This document shows, piece after piece, positions 1 to 9,225 of a stretch of 64,000 nucleotides of DNA; position 1 is the first letter of the stretch; the number at the start of each line of letters is the position of its first letter. Position numbers and translations under genes: made by a program. Source of the stretch: Vigna angularis (taxonomy: Eukaryota > Streptophyta > Magnoliopsida > Fabales > Fabaceae); the NCBI RefSeq assembly GCF_016808095.1, contig NC_068976.1:32172371-32236370 (forward strand). The letters run 5' to 3'. The notes beneath the pieces were generated by a model that ran no database searches, was not told where the DNA came from, and saw nothing but the letters and a program-made list of their open reading frames with translations.

Positions 1-14
1 TCGATGTTTCCTTT

Positions 15-860
15 CTATACTTTACCATTTTGAATTGAGGTATATGGACATGTGTGTTTAAAGATAATTCCATATTTTTGAATTAATTTTGAGAGAGATA
101 AGTACTCAGTTTCACTGTATGAGTAAATCTGTTTTATATTTGTCTCAAACTTCAATGAGAGTTTTGAAATTATTGGAAGCTTGAACAACATCACTTTTAA
201 CTGTAAGAGGATAAATCCAAGTAAATCAACTAAAGACACAAACAAAATAAACATAAAAGCAATATCTCGATGTTGAAAGAGTTGCAGCAAGTCCTAGAGT
301 CAAACGACATCTAAAACATTTTTTAGCTGATAATAAGAATCTCTAAGGTAAAGCATGTGATTTTCCAAACTAATGAGCATCACAAAAGTTGATGTTATTA
401 ATAACAGAATTAAAATTACAATATATTAAAACATGGAAGAAAAAAACCTTTTAGATGGGTGGCCCAATCTCCTATGCCACACATCTTCTTTTGAAAGACT
501 TGACAAATTTGAACATGCTTAATTTAAGGAAGGTGCAATTTCAATCTTGTATAAACCATCTTCAAGCTTTCCTTTGAGCATCAACAGATCTGTCTGGTTG
601 TTCTTAACAAAACAACCAAAAGAGTAAGAAAACAATATTTACTTTGCTATTAGTCACCAATTTAGACACATTTATCAAATTTCTAGTAATCTTAGGTACA
701 CACAACACATTATTAAGAGACAAATCCGTTAACTATATATGCATTACCTACATGAATAATTTCAAGTTTGCTCCCATTTGCAACAATAAGCGACTTCTTA
801 CCATTATAGGCTGATTGTGTGATAAATTTTGTTGATTATTTGTAACATGATGACTAGCTC
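15..860 (-). pseudogene. Copia pre-integrase/integrase remnant
   Basis: On the minus strand, about 700-610 translates to a stretch like the Copia protease/pre-integrase linker (VPKITRNLINVSKL). About 380-330 resembles the pre-integrase end (CDAHQFGKSHALP with changes), and 290-15 resembles the integrase core ending in CPYTSIQNG, the usual PYTPQQNG motif. Several in-frame stops and frame changes separate these pieces, so no functional protein is possible. In an intact Copia element this polyprotein region inserts the cDNA copy into the genome. Confidence 0.7.
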
Positions 861-866
861 TAGTCT

Positions 867-1412
867 TTACATACCACCAACCTAGCTCAACCCGACTCAC
901 CCTAGCTTGGCCACTAGTGAGTCAATCTAACCCGACTCACTTATTAAAGAGTCCACAAAATTTGAACCCAGTTCGGTCCATCATAGATTGATGGGTTAAA
1001 CGGGTACTGACTCACTTAATTACAAGTTTTTTTTTCTTCAATCTCAAACAAAATAACAATATTTTTCTAATTAAAATCTAAATAAAGTTTAATACAAATG
1101 ATGTTAATAATATAACTTAAAAATAACAAATTGGATGGGTTGGCTCACCAATCCAACTTACCGTGGATTGGTATGCAAAAAAAAAAAAATAACAAATTTT
1201 GTAATATAATAATATAACTTAAAAAAATTGGATGGGTTGGTGAGCCAACCCGACTCACCTTGGGTTCAACTCGTGTGAGTTGGGTTCTTAGTGGGTCAGG
1301 CTCAAAATTTGCTCTTATCAAATATTTCAATTTTTTTTAAACCCAACCCAGCTCGAACCCGTGATGGGCATAGTTGGCTCACGGGTTCAAACCCATTTTG
1401 ACAACACTATAT
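867..1412. mobile_element. GGGTT-rich non-autonomous insertion, possibly hAT-like
   Basis: This block interrupts the Copia remnant and is built from repeated variants of AACCCGACTCACC and its complement GGTGAGCCAACCC. On the minus strand one end starts like GTTGTCAAAATGGGTTTG, a form I associate with non-autonomous hAT elements in plants. The other end is not a clean inverted copy and I found no convincing 8-bp duplication. The class is therefore tentative. No coding potential is visible. Confidence 0.4.
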
Positions 1413-1868
1413 ACTACATGGAATCTTCAACCACCTTGAGAGTAGTCATTAGTGCACTTGAGGCTTGATTGTTTGATGAATTTGGCATGACATTACGATC
1501 AAATATGTTCAACAGATTGAAGCCGTGTGACCTCCTTTATCACAATGTTGACACACAAGTTTATTTCCATTACTCCTTTCCCTTTTCCTCAAAATCTACC
1601 TTCGTCACCTTTGTTGTTGTATTATCAAAAATTTTGCCTATACCATTATTGAGTGGCTTGTTATCAAATTTTCTAATGGTAAAGTGGGTAGTAGCATGGC
1701 TAAGATTAACACCTTATGATATGTATTAAGCTGCTTGAGTCTACTTTCAAACGTTAATAAATGCGTATGTAATTCATTCCAGGACACAATCTCTTTATCA
1801 GTAAGAAGAGTGACAATTGATGTATATTCTGTATCAAGCCCACTCAAAATATTAACTATTAGTTTAGC

Positions 1869-3242
1869 TTTTTTTTACAAATGTAGGAAAATTTCAAACA
1901 TAAATTACGGAAATAGGCAAATTTGAAAAAAAATTATGAAAATATACAAGTTGTGTAACTCCCACACGATTTCAAATAAAGAAGTAGTCTGCCCTTCACA
2001 CGAATTTTGTTGTTACACTGTTGAAAAGAAGAAGTCAACCATCCCCTTGACGACTTTAATACGAAAATGGGTCACACTCTTCACGACTTCAATAGTGAGG
2101 CCGACGACCTTGTCCATGCTGAAGTTAAGCTCGACGAGCCTCCACAGAGCTTGGCTTGACGATGTTCAACCCAACAATGTACACCAACTATCAACCAATG
2201 GGGGTGTCATAAACATGATCCTTGGACCAAACTATGGGTTCAATTATGGAAAACCCAAAGTTCGAAACCTTAGCCACCCACTCCTCTTCCAAGAAGATGT
2301 TTGTGGTTTTCACATCGTTGTGGATGATTGTGTATGTTTTGGCACAACAATGGAGATAATGAAATGCCTACGCTGCTTCGATACAAATCAGCAAACGTCG
2401 CTTCCATGGAAACAGAGGTTTGTTGTTGTTGTAGAGATGATCGTAGAGGTTGTCACGTGCCATGAAACTATAGACTAGGACAAACTCCTCCTTGCTATTG
2501 CAATAACCGATGAGTGGAATAAGATTGCGATGGCAAAGCTACGAGAGCAACTCCATCTTGTTCAGAAACTCTTCAATGCTCTGCTTTGAACCTGATTTGT
2601 GGAAATTGATGGCCACATCCATCTTGTTCAAGAACTTTTTAGGGCCATTTGAACTTGGTCTGAAATGCTTAAGAGCCACTAACATGAAAATTTTGCGGAT
2701 GATGCCCCTATACATGCGGCAAAAGCCCCCAACACCAACAAGGATACCATCATCAAAGTTGTTGGTGGTAGTTTTGATCTCGACGAAGGAGAGGCGTCGC
2801 TAGATGAACGTGTTGGTTAATCATTCATGTGCATTGGTTGATAGTTGGTGTACATTGTCGAGTTTAACATTGTTAGGAAGAGCTTTGTAGAGTCTCGTCG
2901 AGCTTAAATTTATCCTGGCCGAGCTCTATAAAACTTGGTAGAGCTTTGTAAAACTTAGTCATTTCATCATTTCAGCTCAGACTAGCCGAGCTCATCATTT
3001 CAGTCTGAATTTGCCGACCTCATTATTGAAGTCATGACGGGTGTGGTCAACTTCTATATTGAAGTCATCAGGGGTGGGGGGACTTATACTTTTCAATGGT
3101 TTTAGAGTGGAGGTTGTACAGAAGGCAAACAACTTCTTCATTTGCCTATTTTCGTAACAACTTGTTTATTTTTGTAATTGTTTTTCAAATTTGTCTATTT
3201 TCGTAATTTATGTATGAAATTTGCTTATATCTATAAAAAAAA
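1869..3242. mobile_element. Long-TIR Mutator-like element carrying a kinase gene fragment (Pack-MULE)
   Basis: The two ends, about 1869-2205 and 2825-3242, are inverted copies of each other over more than 300 bp, with roughly 80% identity judged by eye. Shared blocks include ATACATAAATTACG near the tips and TGTACACCAACTATCAACCA at the inner edges. Flanking TAGTTTAG (1860-1867) and TAGTTAG (3243-3249) look like a decayed 8-9-bp target duplication, typical of Mutator elements. The unique centre is a fragment of a receptor-kinase gene and no transposase is present. A segmental inverted duplication is the alternative, but insertion exactly inside Copia gag argues for transposition. Confidence 0.75.
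2215..2800 (-). pseudogene. CrRLK1L (FERONIA-like) receptor kinase domain fragment
   Basis: Read on the minus strand, this is the first half of a protein kinase domain of the Catharanthus roseus RLK1-like family. In order it shows an ATNNFDDG-like start, a glycine loop (GVGGF), a stretch like LCHRNLIPLIGYC, then LVYSFMARDNLYDHLYN, PLFPWKRRL, a catalytic loop reading HNDVKTTN instead of HRDVKTTN, and NFG instead of DFG. In-frame stops occur near LLS and EAA. It starts and ends abruptly at the inverted repeats of the surrounding Mutator-like element, so it was probably captured by it. Loss of the DFG aspartate and the stops rule out kinase activity. Confidence 0.75.
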
Positions 3243-3621
3243 TAGTTAGTTCAAATTGAGAAATTGAGTTACTTGCTAGCGTAGGTTATCAACAATAGAC
3301 GTCATAATTTTCAAATATTCATCCGTCTTTGCTCCTCCTTTGTCTTGTTTTCTATAACTTAGCTTTGTAGTAGACAAACTTTGATCGCACCTGAAATTTC
3401 TTTTGCTACATCCCACAATTCTTTCAATATTTATTTCCACATCAATTGAGATGCTATATTAGTACTCATAATGTTGTGTATTAGTATGATCAAGTTTAAT
3501 TGTATTATATTGAGTGAGTAAGTTTTTTATTTGCAAAAGAAGATAAGGCATATTGCTCACATGAACTTGAGGTTCTTGGAGAAGTAGTCATACTTTTAAA
3601 TGGAGAGATTTAGCCGAAAGT

Positions 3622-3635
3622 ATGCTCTTGGTACC
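3622..3635 (-). other. Copia primer-binding-like site
   Basis: On the minus strand TTGGTACCAAGAGCAT follows the LTR end by a few bases. It resembles the TGGTATCAGAGC site complementary to initiator methionine tRNA that Copia elements use to prime minus-strand cDNA. Two or three positions differ, in keeping with an old copy. Confidence 0.5.
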
Positions 3636-3639
3636 AAAT

Positions 3640-3903
3640 TGAAATAATAGGGAATATTTGTAACGCAACACAAAAAAAACTACTATGATATTTTATTCAA
3701 TTAGTTTAAATAGAAATTGAGATCAATTTGCTCATATGAAAATAAAAGCACACATAAGTAATTAAAGGCTACAAAGTAGGAACTATTAACAAATGCTAGA
3801 GAAATTATCTTGAACAAATTTATACTATAATTATTTAATGATTTTAACGATTTTGGTTTGCAATTTGAATATGAATATATTTTTCTACATATACTTTTTA
3901 ACA
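3640..3903 (-). repeat. Probable 5' LTR of the left-edge Copia element
   Basis: On the minus strand the segment starts TGTTAAAAAG and ends TTTCA just before the primer-binding site, which fits a TG...CA LTR of about 264 bp. The partner LTR would lie outside the window, so the ends cannot be checked against a second copy. Confidence 0.45.
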
Positions 3904-3995
3904 TAATCTGTAAGAACCTAGAAAATAGAGTAATAAAGTAGATAAGTGTATTAAAATAATGAGACGAGTATTTTACTTTAGAAATAATCTTATAT

Positions 3996-4004
3996 TATAA
4001 ATAG
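3996..4004 (+). promoter_or_regulatory. TATA-like box in solo LTR A
   Basis: TATAAATAG is followed about 35 bases later by a CT-rich stretch (about 4040-4090), a common layout of an LTR promoter and transcription start. LTR B has TATAAATAG in the matching place near 15325. Confidence 0.4.
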
Positions 4005-5046
4005 AACTTTTTAAAGCTCGGTTCATTATCTAAAACACATCATCTCTCTAAAACACTATTCTCTACTCTTTCTCTACCTTCTCTCTAGGATTTCTCTCAA
4101 CTGAGTTGTCGGATTGACGATCAGGAGGTGCCTAGACGTTCACGGCGTAGAGGGCTACACAACTGACCGATCAATTTCTTGATTCTAGCTGGTAAGTTGT
4201 TTTTCCCCTTTCTCCGCATGTTCTTGAGTCTTGATCATGCAAACTTTGCTGTTGCATGTGTCTTGTAGTTTTCTTCTTCAATTCTCAGCTCAATTTAGGT
4301 TCTAAGAGTTGTTCTCTATCACTAATTGGTGATTTGTAGGCGTTTCTAGAAATTCCTTGCGGTGCAAGCAAATGATCGAGGTTTCGGTAGAGTTGTCTAG
4401 AATCTTATTCAAGGTAAGGGGAGTTAGATATTGTTTTTAAATTATTTGTATAACATGTGTATATGCTGAATTATGTGTTATTCTGCTGTTTGAAGCACAA
4501 TTTGGGTTTTTAGAGTGGATTGAATTGTATGTATTGAATGTTTAACTGTGAAACTGTGAATTGGTGTTTGTGAATTGTTTTGGATGAGATGTACGGTTGT
4601 AATTGAGTTTGTTGGAGATGTGAAATATGTTATGATAGTTATTAGGTATGAGGTCAAGTGAATTATAGTGTTTTGGGGCAATTTAGAGGAAGTAAGGTAG
4701 TGAATTTGAGAATTAAATGTCAAGGGCTCATTTGGTCTGTTGGGGCAGTTTAAGTAAGTTATTTGTGACTTGTTTGAGTCATTTAAATGGTCAAAAACAT
4801 GTGCAAAGTGGTAGAATTGAATTTGGGTCTTTAAGTTGAGAAATTTGATGTCCTAGAATAAGATTTGGTTCATAATCACTTTAGATTGGTGTTAGTAAGG
4901 TTTATAATCACTTAGTCAAGTCTAATTAGGTATATAACACAATCTAAGAGTGTTAGAAGTTGGGAAAAATAGTTAGAATGCGTAATAGAGGTTTGAGTTG
5001 TATAATTCTGCATATTTTAGTTTTGCAGATTATGTAGACTCGCTAT

Positions 5047-6236
5047 TGTTAGACTTTTGGCAAGCGTACCAATAGTCAACTGTAGTATAATGATTTTTAA
5101 GTAAGAGTGTCGAACCCACGAGGAACAGTTTCGATTAAACAGATAAATTTTTATCTCAAACAGTATATATACAAGGATGTTCAATTTGATTCATGATTGA
5201 TGTTGATAAATAAAACTACGTTGCGTGAAAGTAACAAATAACTTAACGAAGATTAATATGAGAAGTTGGGATTGAATTCATCTATCTCACTCGTCTGCAA
5301 TCTGGATGAATACAAACATATAACAACTGAAATTACCAACATTGATGCAACACACAAAAGTCATTTATATCGATTCCTCGCATATAAAATTCATAAGATC
5401 AGTTCCTTGAATATTGATTCCTCACATATCCAACAAACTGTCCAGCATTATATTCAAGTGTTATAAGCAATTGATAAACTGAAATCTATCCCTAGCATCA
5501 CAGAATATCAAGTATTCTTGCTCAGATCAGGGTTTTAGAAATACTTTCCAGTCAAGTCTAAAATCCACATTCATGAAGCTATTGATCAGGTAGAATCAAG
5601 CATTAAGAGCAGAACAAAAATACCAATGTTGAATAAAAACAGAAATGCTATATATAAATATCACCAGATTACATCCGAGTTCGAATCGATTACATTCAAT
5701 CCCAAGAGAAGAGATCAGCCACTCATAGTAGCCATTAGCATTCTAAGAGATGAAGAAGAAGATCCTACAACTAAAGTGGAAGAAAAACTCTTTGGGTGCT
5801 TCTTTCTCCGTAGCTCTCCCTCTTGCTTTTTCTTTCAGCTTCGTAAATATATAAACTGCCCGAATTCTCGCTTAAGCTAAATTATTCTCGCTTAAGCGAG
5901 AAGAAACTTTTTGGAGAAGATAGTCATTCTCGCTTAAGCTAAAATATTCTCACTTAAGCGAGAATGACTTTTAAAGTAATGGCTTCCTGGACAAGTCTAG
6001 CTTAAGCGAAATCATTCTAGCTTGGGCGAAATGTTGCAGGATTTGCTCTTCTCTCTTAGTTTACCTGAAATGTATACAAACTAGGGATCAAATGATTTCC
6101 TTTTACTCAACAACTCAGAAACATGTTATTACATTTCATCTTTCTTAGATTGGGGAAAATTGATACAAATGTACTCAATTCAAAACATAAGTGCTAAAAT
6201 TCCATATGAAAATTAACTACCTTTTTGCACTTATCA
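5047..6236 (-). repeat. 3' LTR of the gag-pro element
   Basis: The LTR reads TGATAAGTGC...TCTAACA on the minus strand. It contains six TCGCTTAAGCGA-type palindromes between about 5868 and 6025. The short reading frames inside it (5266-5466 and 5626-5880) recur in the other LTR only because the LTRs are copies, and are not genes. Confidence 0.92.
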
Positions 6237-6249
6237 ACTCCCCCCAACC
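6237..6249 (-). other. Polypurine tract
   Basis: AGGTTGGGGGGAGT on the minus strand abuts the start of the 3' LTR, where plus-strand cDNA synthesis would be primed. Confidence 0.75.
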
Positions 6250-9168
6250 TAGCATCTTGCTTGTCCTCAAGCAAAGTAATAAAATCCCAACAGCTTTTCA
6301 AAACTCAAACTTTGAAATTGGTTATTTGAGAAATCGATTTCACTGTCCTTACAAAACAACTTTTGCATTCCAAACAACAAATTCAAAATGGTGAATCCAA
6401 TTATCAAATAAAAGCAGGATAAAAGTGCAACAAATTTTTCAAGACAATCAATTGTAAGAGCCATTGTTTCTAACCAAGGAAATTCTCTCTTAAATCTTAC
6501 AAGGATGTAATTCTCTCATTTTCCACTGAAATTGAACAAGTTAAAATTGCCAGTCATTTTCAATCAAACCACACACACAATCAGCATGAATCTCAAGGTC
6601 TTTCAAGGGTTGTAATGAGGCTGGGTTTCCAAGAATTATGGTTTTTCAAGATAACAAAAGCACAACTTCAGAAAAGAGAGCATAACTACACTTTAAACTC
6701 ACTTCCAATTCTACTCTCAATTCATCCCATCTCATAAATCAAAACCCAATGTTTCTTTTTCCTTCATTATTCACTCCTTCTTTTTCTTCTTCCCTTTTCT
6801 TGTTTTTTTTTTGAATATATATATATATATATATATATATTTCTATACAAAACTGAGGAGTGAATTATAGTACAAATTTCTCAACCCCTTTCTTTTCTAA
6901 GTACAATTCCACCAACCAATTCCCATTTTAAAGTTGAATAAAATGCACCTATGCTCTCTATCCCTAAAGTATGCAAAGGGAGGGAATATTAATTAAAGTT
7001 AAGGTTAAGGTGTATAATTCAAAACAATTAGGCTCAAATGGGCTGTCACAAAAGGATAATTATTCCTAGGTTGGATGTTTGGCACTGAGTTATTTACATT
7101 CAACAAAACTGCCTTGATCATTTCCATGCTTCAGGTGTGATGTTATCCAAATGAAAACTCAAGCAATATCAACTTGACAACAAACAGTGGAAACTCTCAA
7201 ACTGTTTAAGGATTCACACACTCACTCGGTTTTGTGTTTGGTTTCTTTCCTTGGTATATCACTTGTTGTTACAATTGATTATCTTAACCAATTATCCAGC
7301 ACTGATATCCTAATCCCATTTAACTATGGATTCAACCAAAATTTTCCCTTTTTTCTTTTTCAGTTGTACTATTTTAGGACACTTTTTGAAACTTGATTTC
7401 TCTTTAACCAATTTCCTCAAGAAAGATTTTCTTATAATTCCCAAAAAAAATCATTTTAGCTGTGTATGTGCTCTGTGCAATATTAAGCAAAAAGTAAAGT
7501 AAAAAGTAATTGAAACTGTACATTCTAACCAAAACAACTAAAGCATAATATTACTAAAATAAAAGTTCTGCACTAAAATAAAAAAACCGTATTTCATTGA
7601 GATCTGGAGGTTGGAATAGTGTTGTGTGTCAATATCCCCTCATGACTCTATCAAATTCAGTCTGAAACTCCTCCTTTTGAAGGTCCCAAGGCTGATGTGA
7701 ATTCGGCTGCAAAACTACTGTCAAGTCTAGTTGGTTCACTTCCCCCTGGAAAAATTGGACTGTCCCCAGGCCTCTGTAAGTATGCCAAGAATTTTGGTGG
7801 AGTCATGCCTGGATATGGTCCTCATAAAGGAGGAGTTGTCCTCTATGGTGCATTTCATCAATTAAGTTAGACATTTCATTGAACAGTTCATGTGCATCTT
7901 CATACATCAAATTTTCATGAATTAATCCATGCACAAACAACCTACATTATTCAGTGATACCAACAACTCACATTTAAACATTCAAAATAATTCATGGACA
8001 ATAACAACCAACATGGGCACTACCTTAGGGTTCCACAAAACATACAGAGAAAAACCCCAAATTTGTTCTTTGAAAATGGAAGATAGTGAAGTGGAACTTA
8101 CCTTCAAGGGAATTTAGCAAAGGGAGGGAGGGATTGGTGAGTTAATTGAGCGCCATTGGATCAAGAAAATCGTGTCCTATACTTTGAAGGAAGAAAGCAC
8201 TATGTTGAAAAGAAATTAGTTATGAATCAGTGCTTCCTTTTCTGAGTTTTAACACAAGGTCACGTGTTTTCGCTTAAGCTAAAAAATTTTCGCTTAAGCT
8301 AGATTGACAGGATTCAATTTTAAACAGTTTGGCCCAGGCGAAAAAGTTCCAATGGCTCAACCTTATTTGCATAACATTTTCGCCCAGGCGAGCAAGGTTT
8401 AGCTTAAGCGAAAATATTCCAGTGGACACCCCAAATTTTAGCCCAAATCTCGCATAGGCAGCTCAATTTTAGCTCAAGCGAAAATATTCCAGTGGGCACT
8501 AGAATATGAAATTCAATTTTTCGCCTAAGCGGCTGATTTTTAGCTTAAGCGAGATGGTTCCAGTGAGTATCCCAAGCTTTAGCCTCAATCTGGCCCAGAC
8601 GAAGCAAGTTTCGCTCACGCGAAAGAGCTCCAATGGCTCAACTTTAGTTGCAGGACATTTTTAGCTCAAGCGAAAAATTTTAGCTTAAGCGAAAATATCA
8701 GCAAAACTTGTTCTTCAGTTTTCTGCATATTTAGCCCAGGCGAAAAAGTTTTAGCCTAGGCGAAAATAGTGCAGTGGTTTTCCTTTTGAAAAATTTTCAA
8801 CTTGTACGCCCCTCAATCAAGATGAACTCAATCCAATTATTCTAAAGACACAATTAAATCTATTCCTCAACCAATTATCTTCCATCCCTAAAAGTTTCAT
8901 ATCATCAAATGCAAAATCAAACTTTTAAGTGCAACTTTCACAATTTGGCCAAAACAAGGTAATTTTTAACATTCAATGAACTCAACTTTGGCACCAGAAC
9001 TTATTCTCATGCATGACACAAACATTTTGGTACAAAAAACACTAGCATGCATGGTTGCCCTATTGAGACATTTAAATGTTAAAACTTACCCTTTTCATGC
9101 AAACACAATATATACACAACACAACTAACAAACAAGATGAATTTAAAATGCGAAGACATAATTAAACA
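6250..9168 (-). other. Non-coding 3' internal region of the gag-pro element
   Basis: About 2.9 kb between the protease end and the polypurine tract hold no reading frame with recognisable homology. A (TA)n run lies at 6819-6842. Palindrome-rich sequence occupies 8265-8775. The rest is AT-rich. In complete Athila elements the pol genes would sit in this interval. Confidence 0.7.
8265..8775. repeat. Cluster of TCGCTTAAGCGA-type palindromes
   Basis: Roughly twenty degenerate copies of TTCGCTTAAGCTA / TAGCTTAAGCGAA and variants TCGCCCAGGCGA and TCGCCTAAGCG occur in both orientations within 510 bp. They are spaced about 20-35 bases and linked by a recurring phrase like ATATTCCAGTGG. The same core is in both LTRs. 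Confidence 0.85.
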
Positions 9169-9214
9169 CTGGGTTGCCTCCCAGGAAGCGCTTGTTTAAC
9201 GTCACGAGCCTGAC
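9169..9214 (-). other. Conserved block just after the protease stop
   Basis: On the minus strand the block runs GTCAGGCTCGTGACGTTAAA, then CAAGCGCTTCCTGGGAGGCA, then ACCCAG. A close copy sits at 42676-42722 in a different Athila-like element, also directly after the protease end. Conservation between two otherwise diverged elements, in a non-coding place, suggests a cis function such as RNA processing, packaging or internal priming. Confidence 0.6.
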
Positions 9215-9225
9215 AGATGGGGCAA

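Larger units (their letters stand above)
1480..3590 (-). pseudogene. Copia gag remnant, split by the Mutator-like insertion
   Basis: The gag reading lies in two parts on the minus strand, 3590-3243 and 1868-1480. The upstream part contains a stretch like KGGAKTDEYLKIMTSIVDNL. The downstream part begins LDTEYTSIVTLLTDKE and continues to a zinc knuckle, CQHCDKGGHTASIC, at about 1575-1530, of the C-x2-C-x4-H-x4-C type expected for the nucleocapsid. The 1869-3242 transposon sits exactly between the two parts. Several stops are present in both halves, so it is non-functional. Confidence 0.7.
1..3903 (-). mobile_element. Decayed Ty1/copia retrotransposon, truncated by window edge
   Basis: Reading the minus strand from about 3903 to 1 gives Copia parts in the expected order: a short LTR (3640-3903), a primer-binding-like site (3622-3635), gag (3590 to about 1480), pre-integrase (about 700-330) and integrase (290-15). 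Reverse transcriptase, RNase H and the 3' LTR would lie left of the window. All coding parts carry stops and frameshifts, so this is an old, dead copy. It has taken two later insertions, at about 867-1412 and at 1869-3242. The solo LTR starting at 3909 landed at or just outside its 5' LTR edge. The exact 5' end is uncertain, because part of this LTR could continue beyond the solo LTR after 14531. Confidence 0.75.

Noticed and set aside
1936..2803. Plus-strand frames of 180 and 97 codons
   Set aside because: They lie opposite the kinase fragment, which reads on the minus strand with clear homology; the plus-strand products match nothing I know.
5266..5880. Two short ORFs repeated exactly at 12231-12845
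   Set aside because: They repeat only because both lie in the LTRs of one element; no domain and no selection evident.
8265..8775. CRISPR-like array (regular short repeats)
   Set aside because: Repeats are degenerate, in both orientations, with unequal spacers, inside a plant retrotransposon and with no cas genes.
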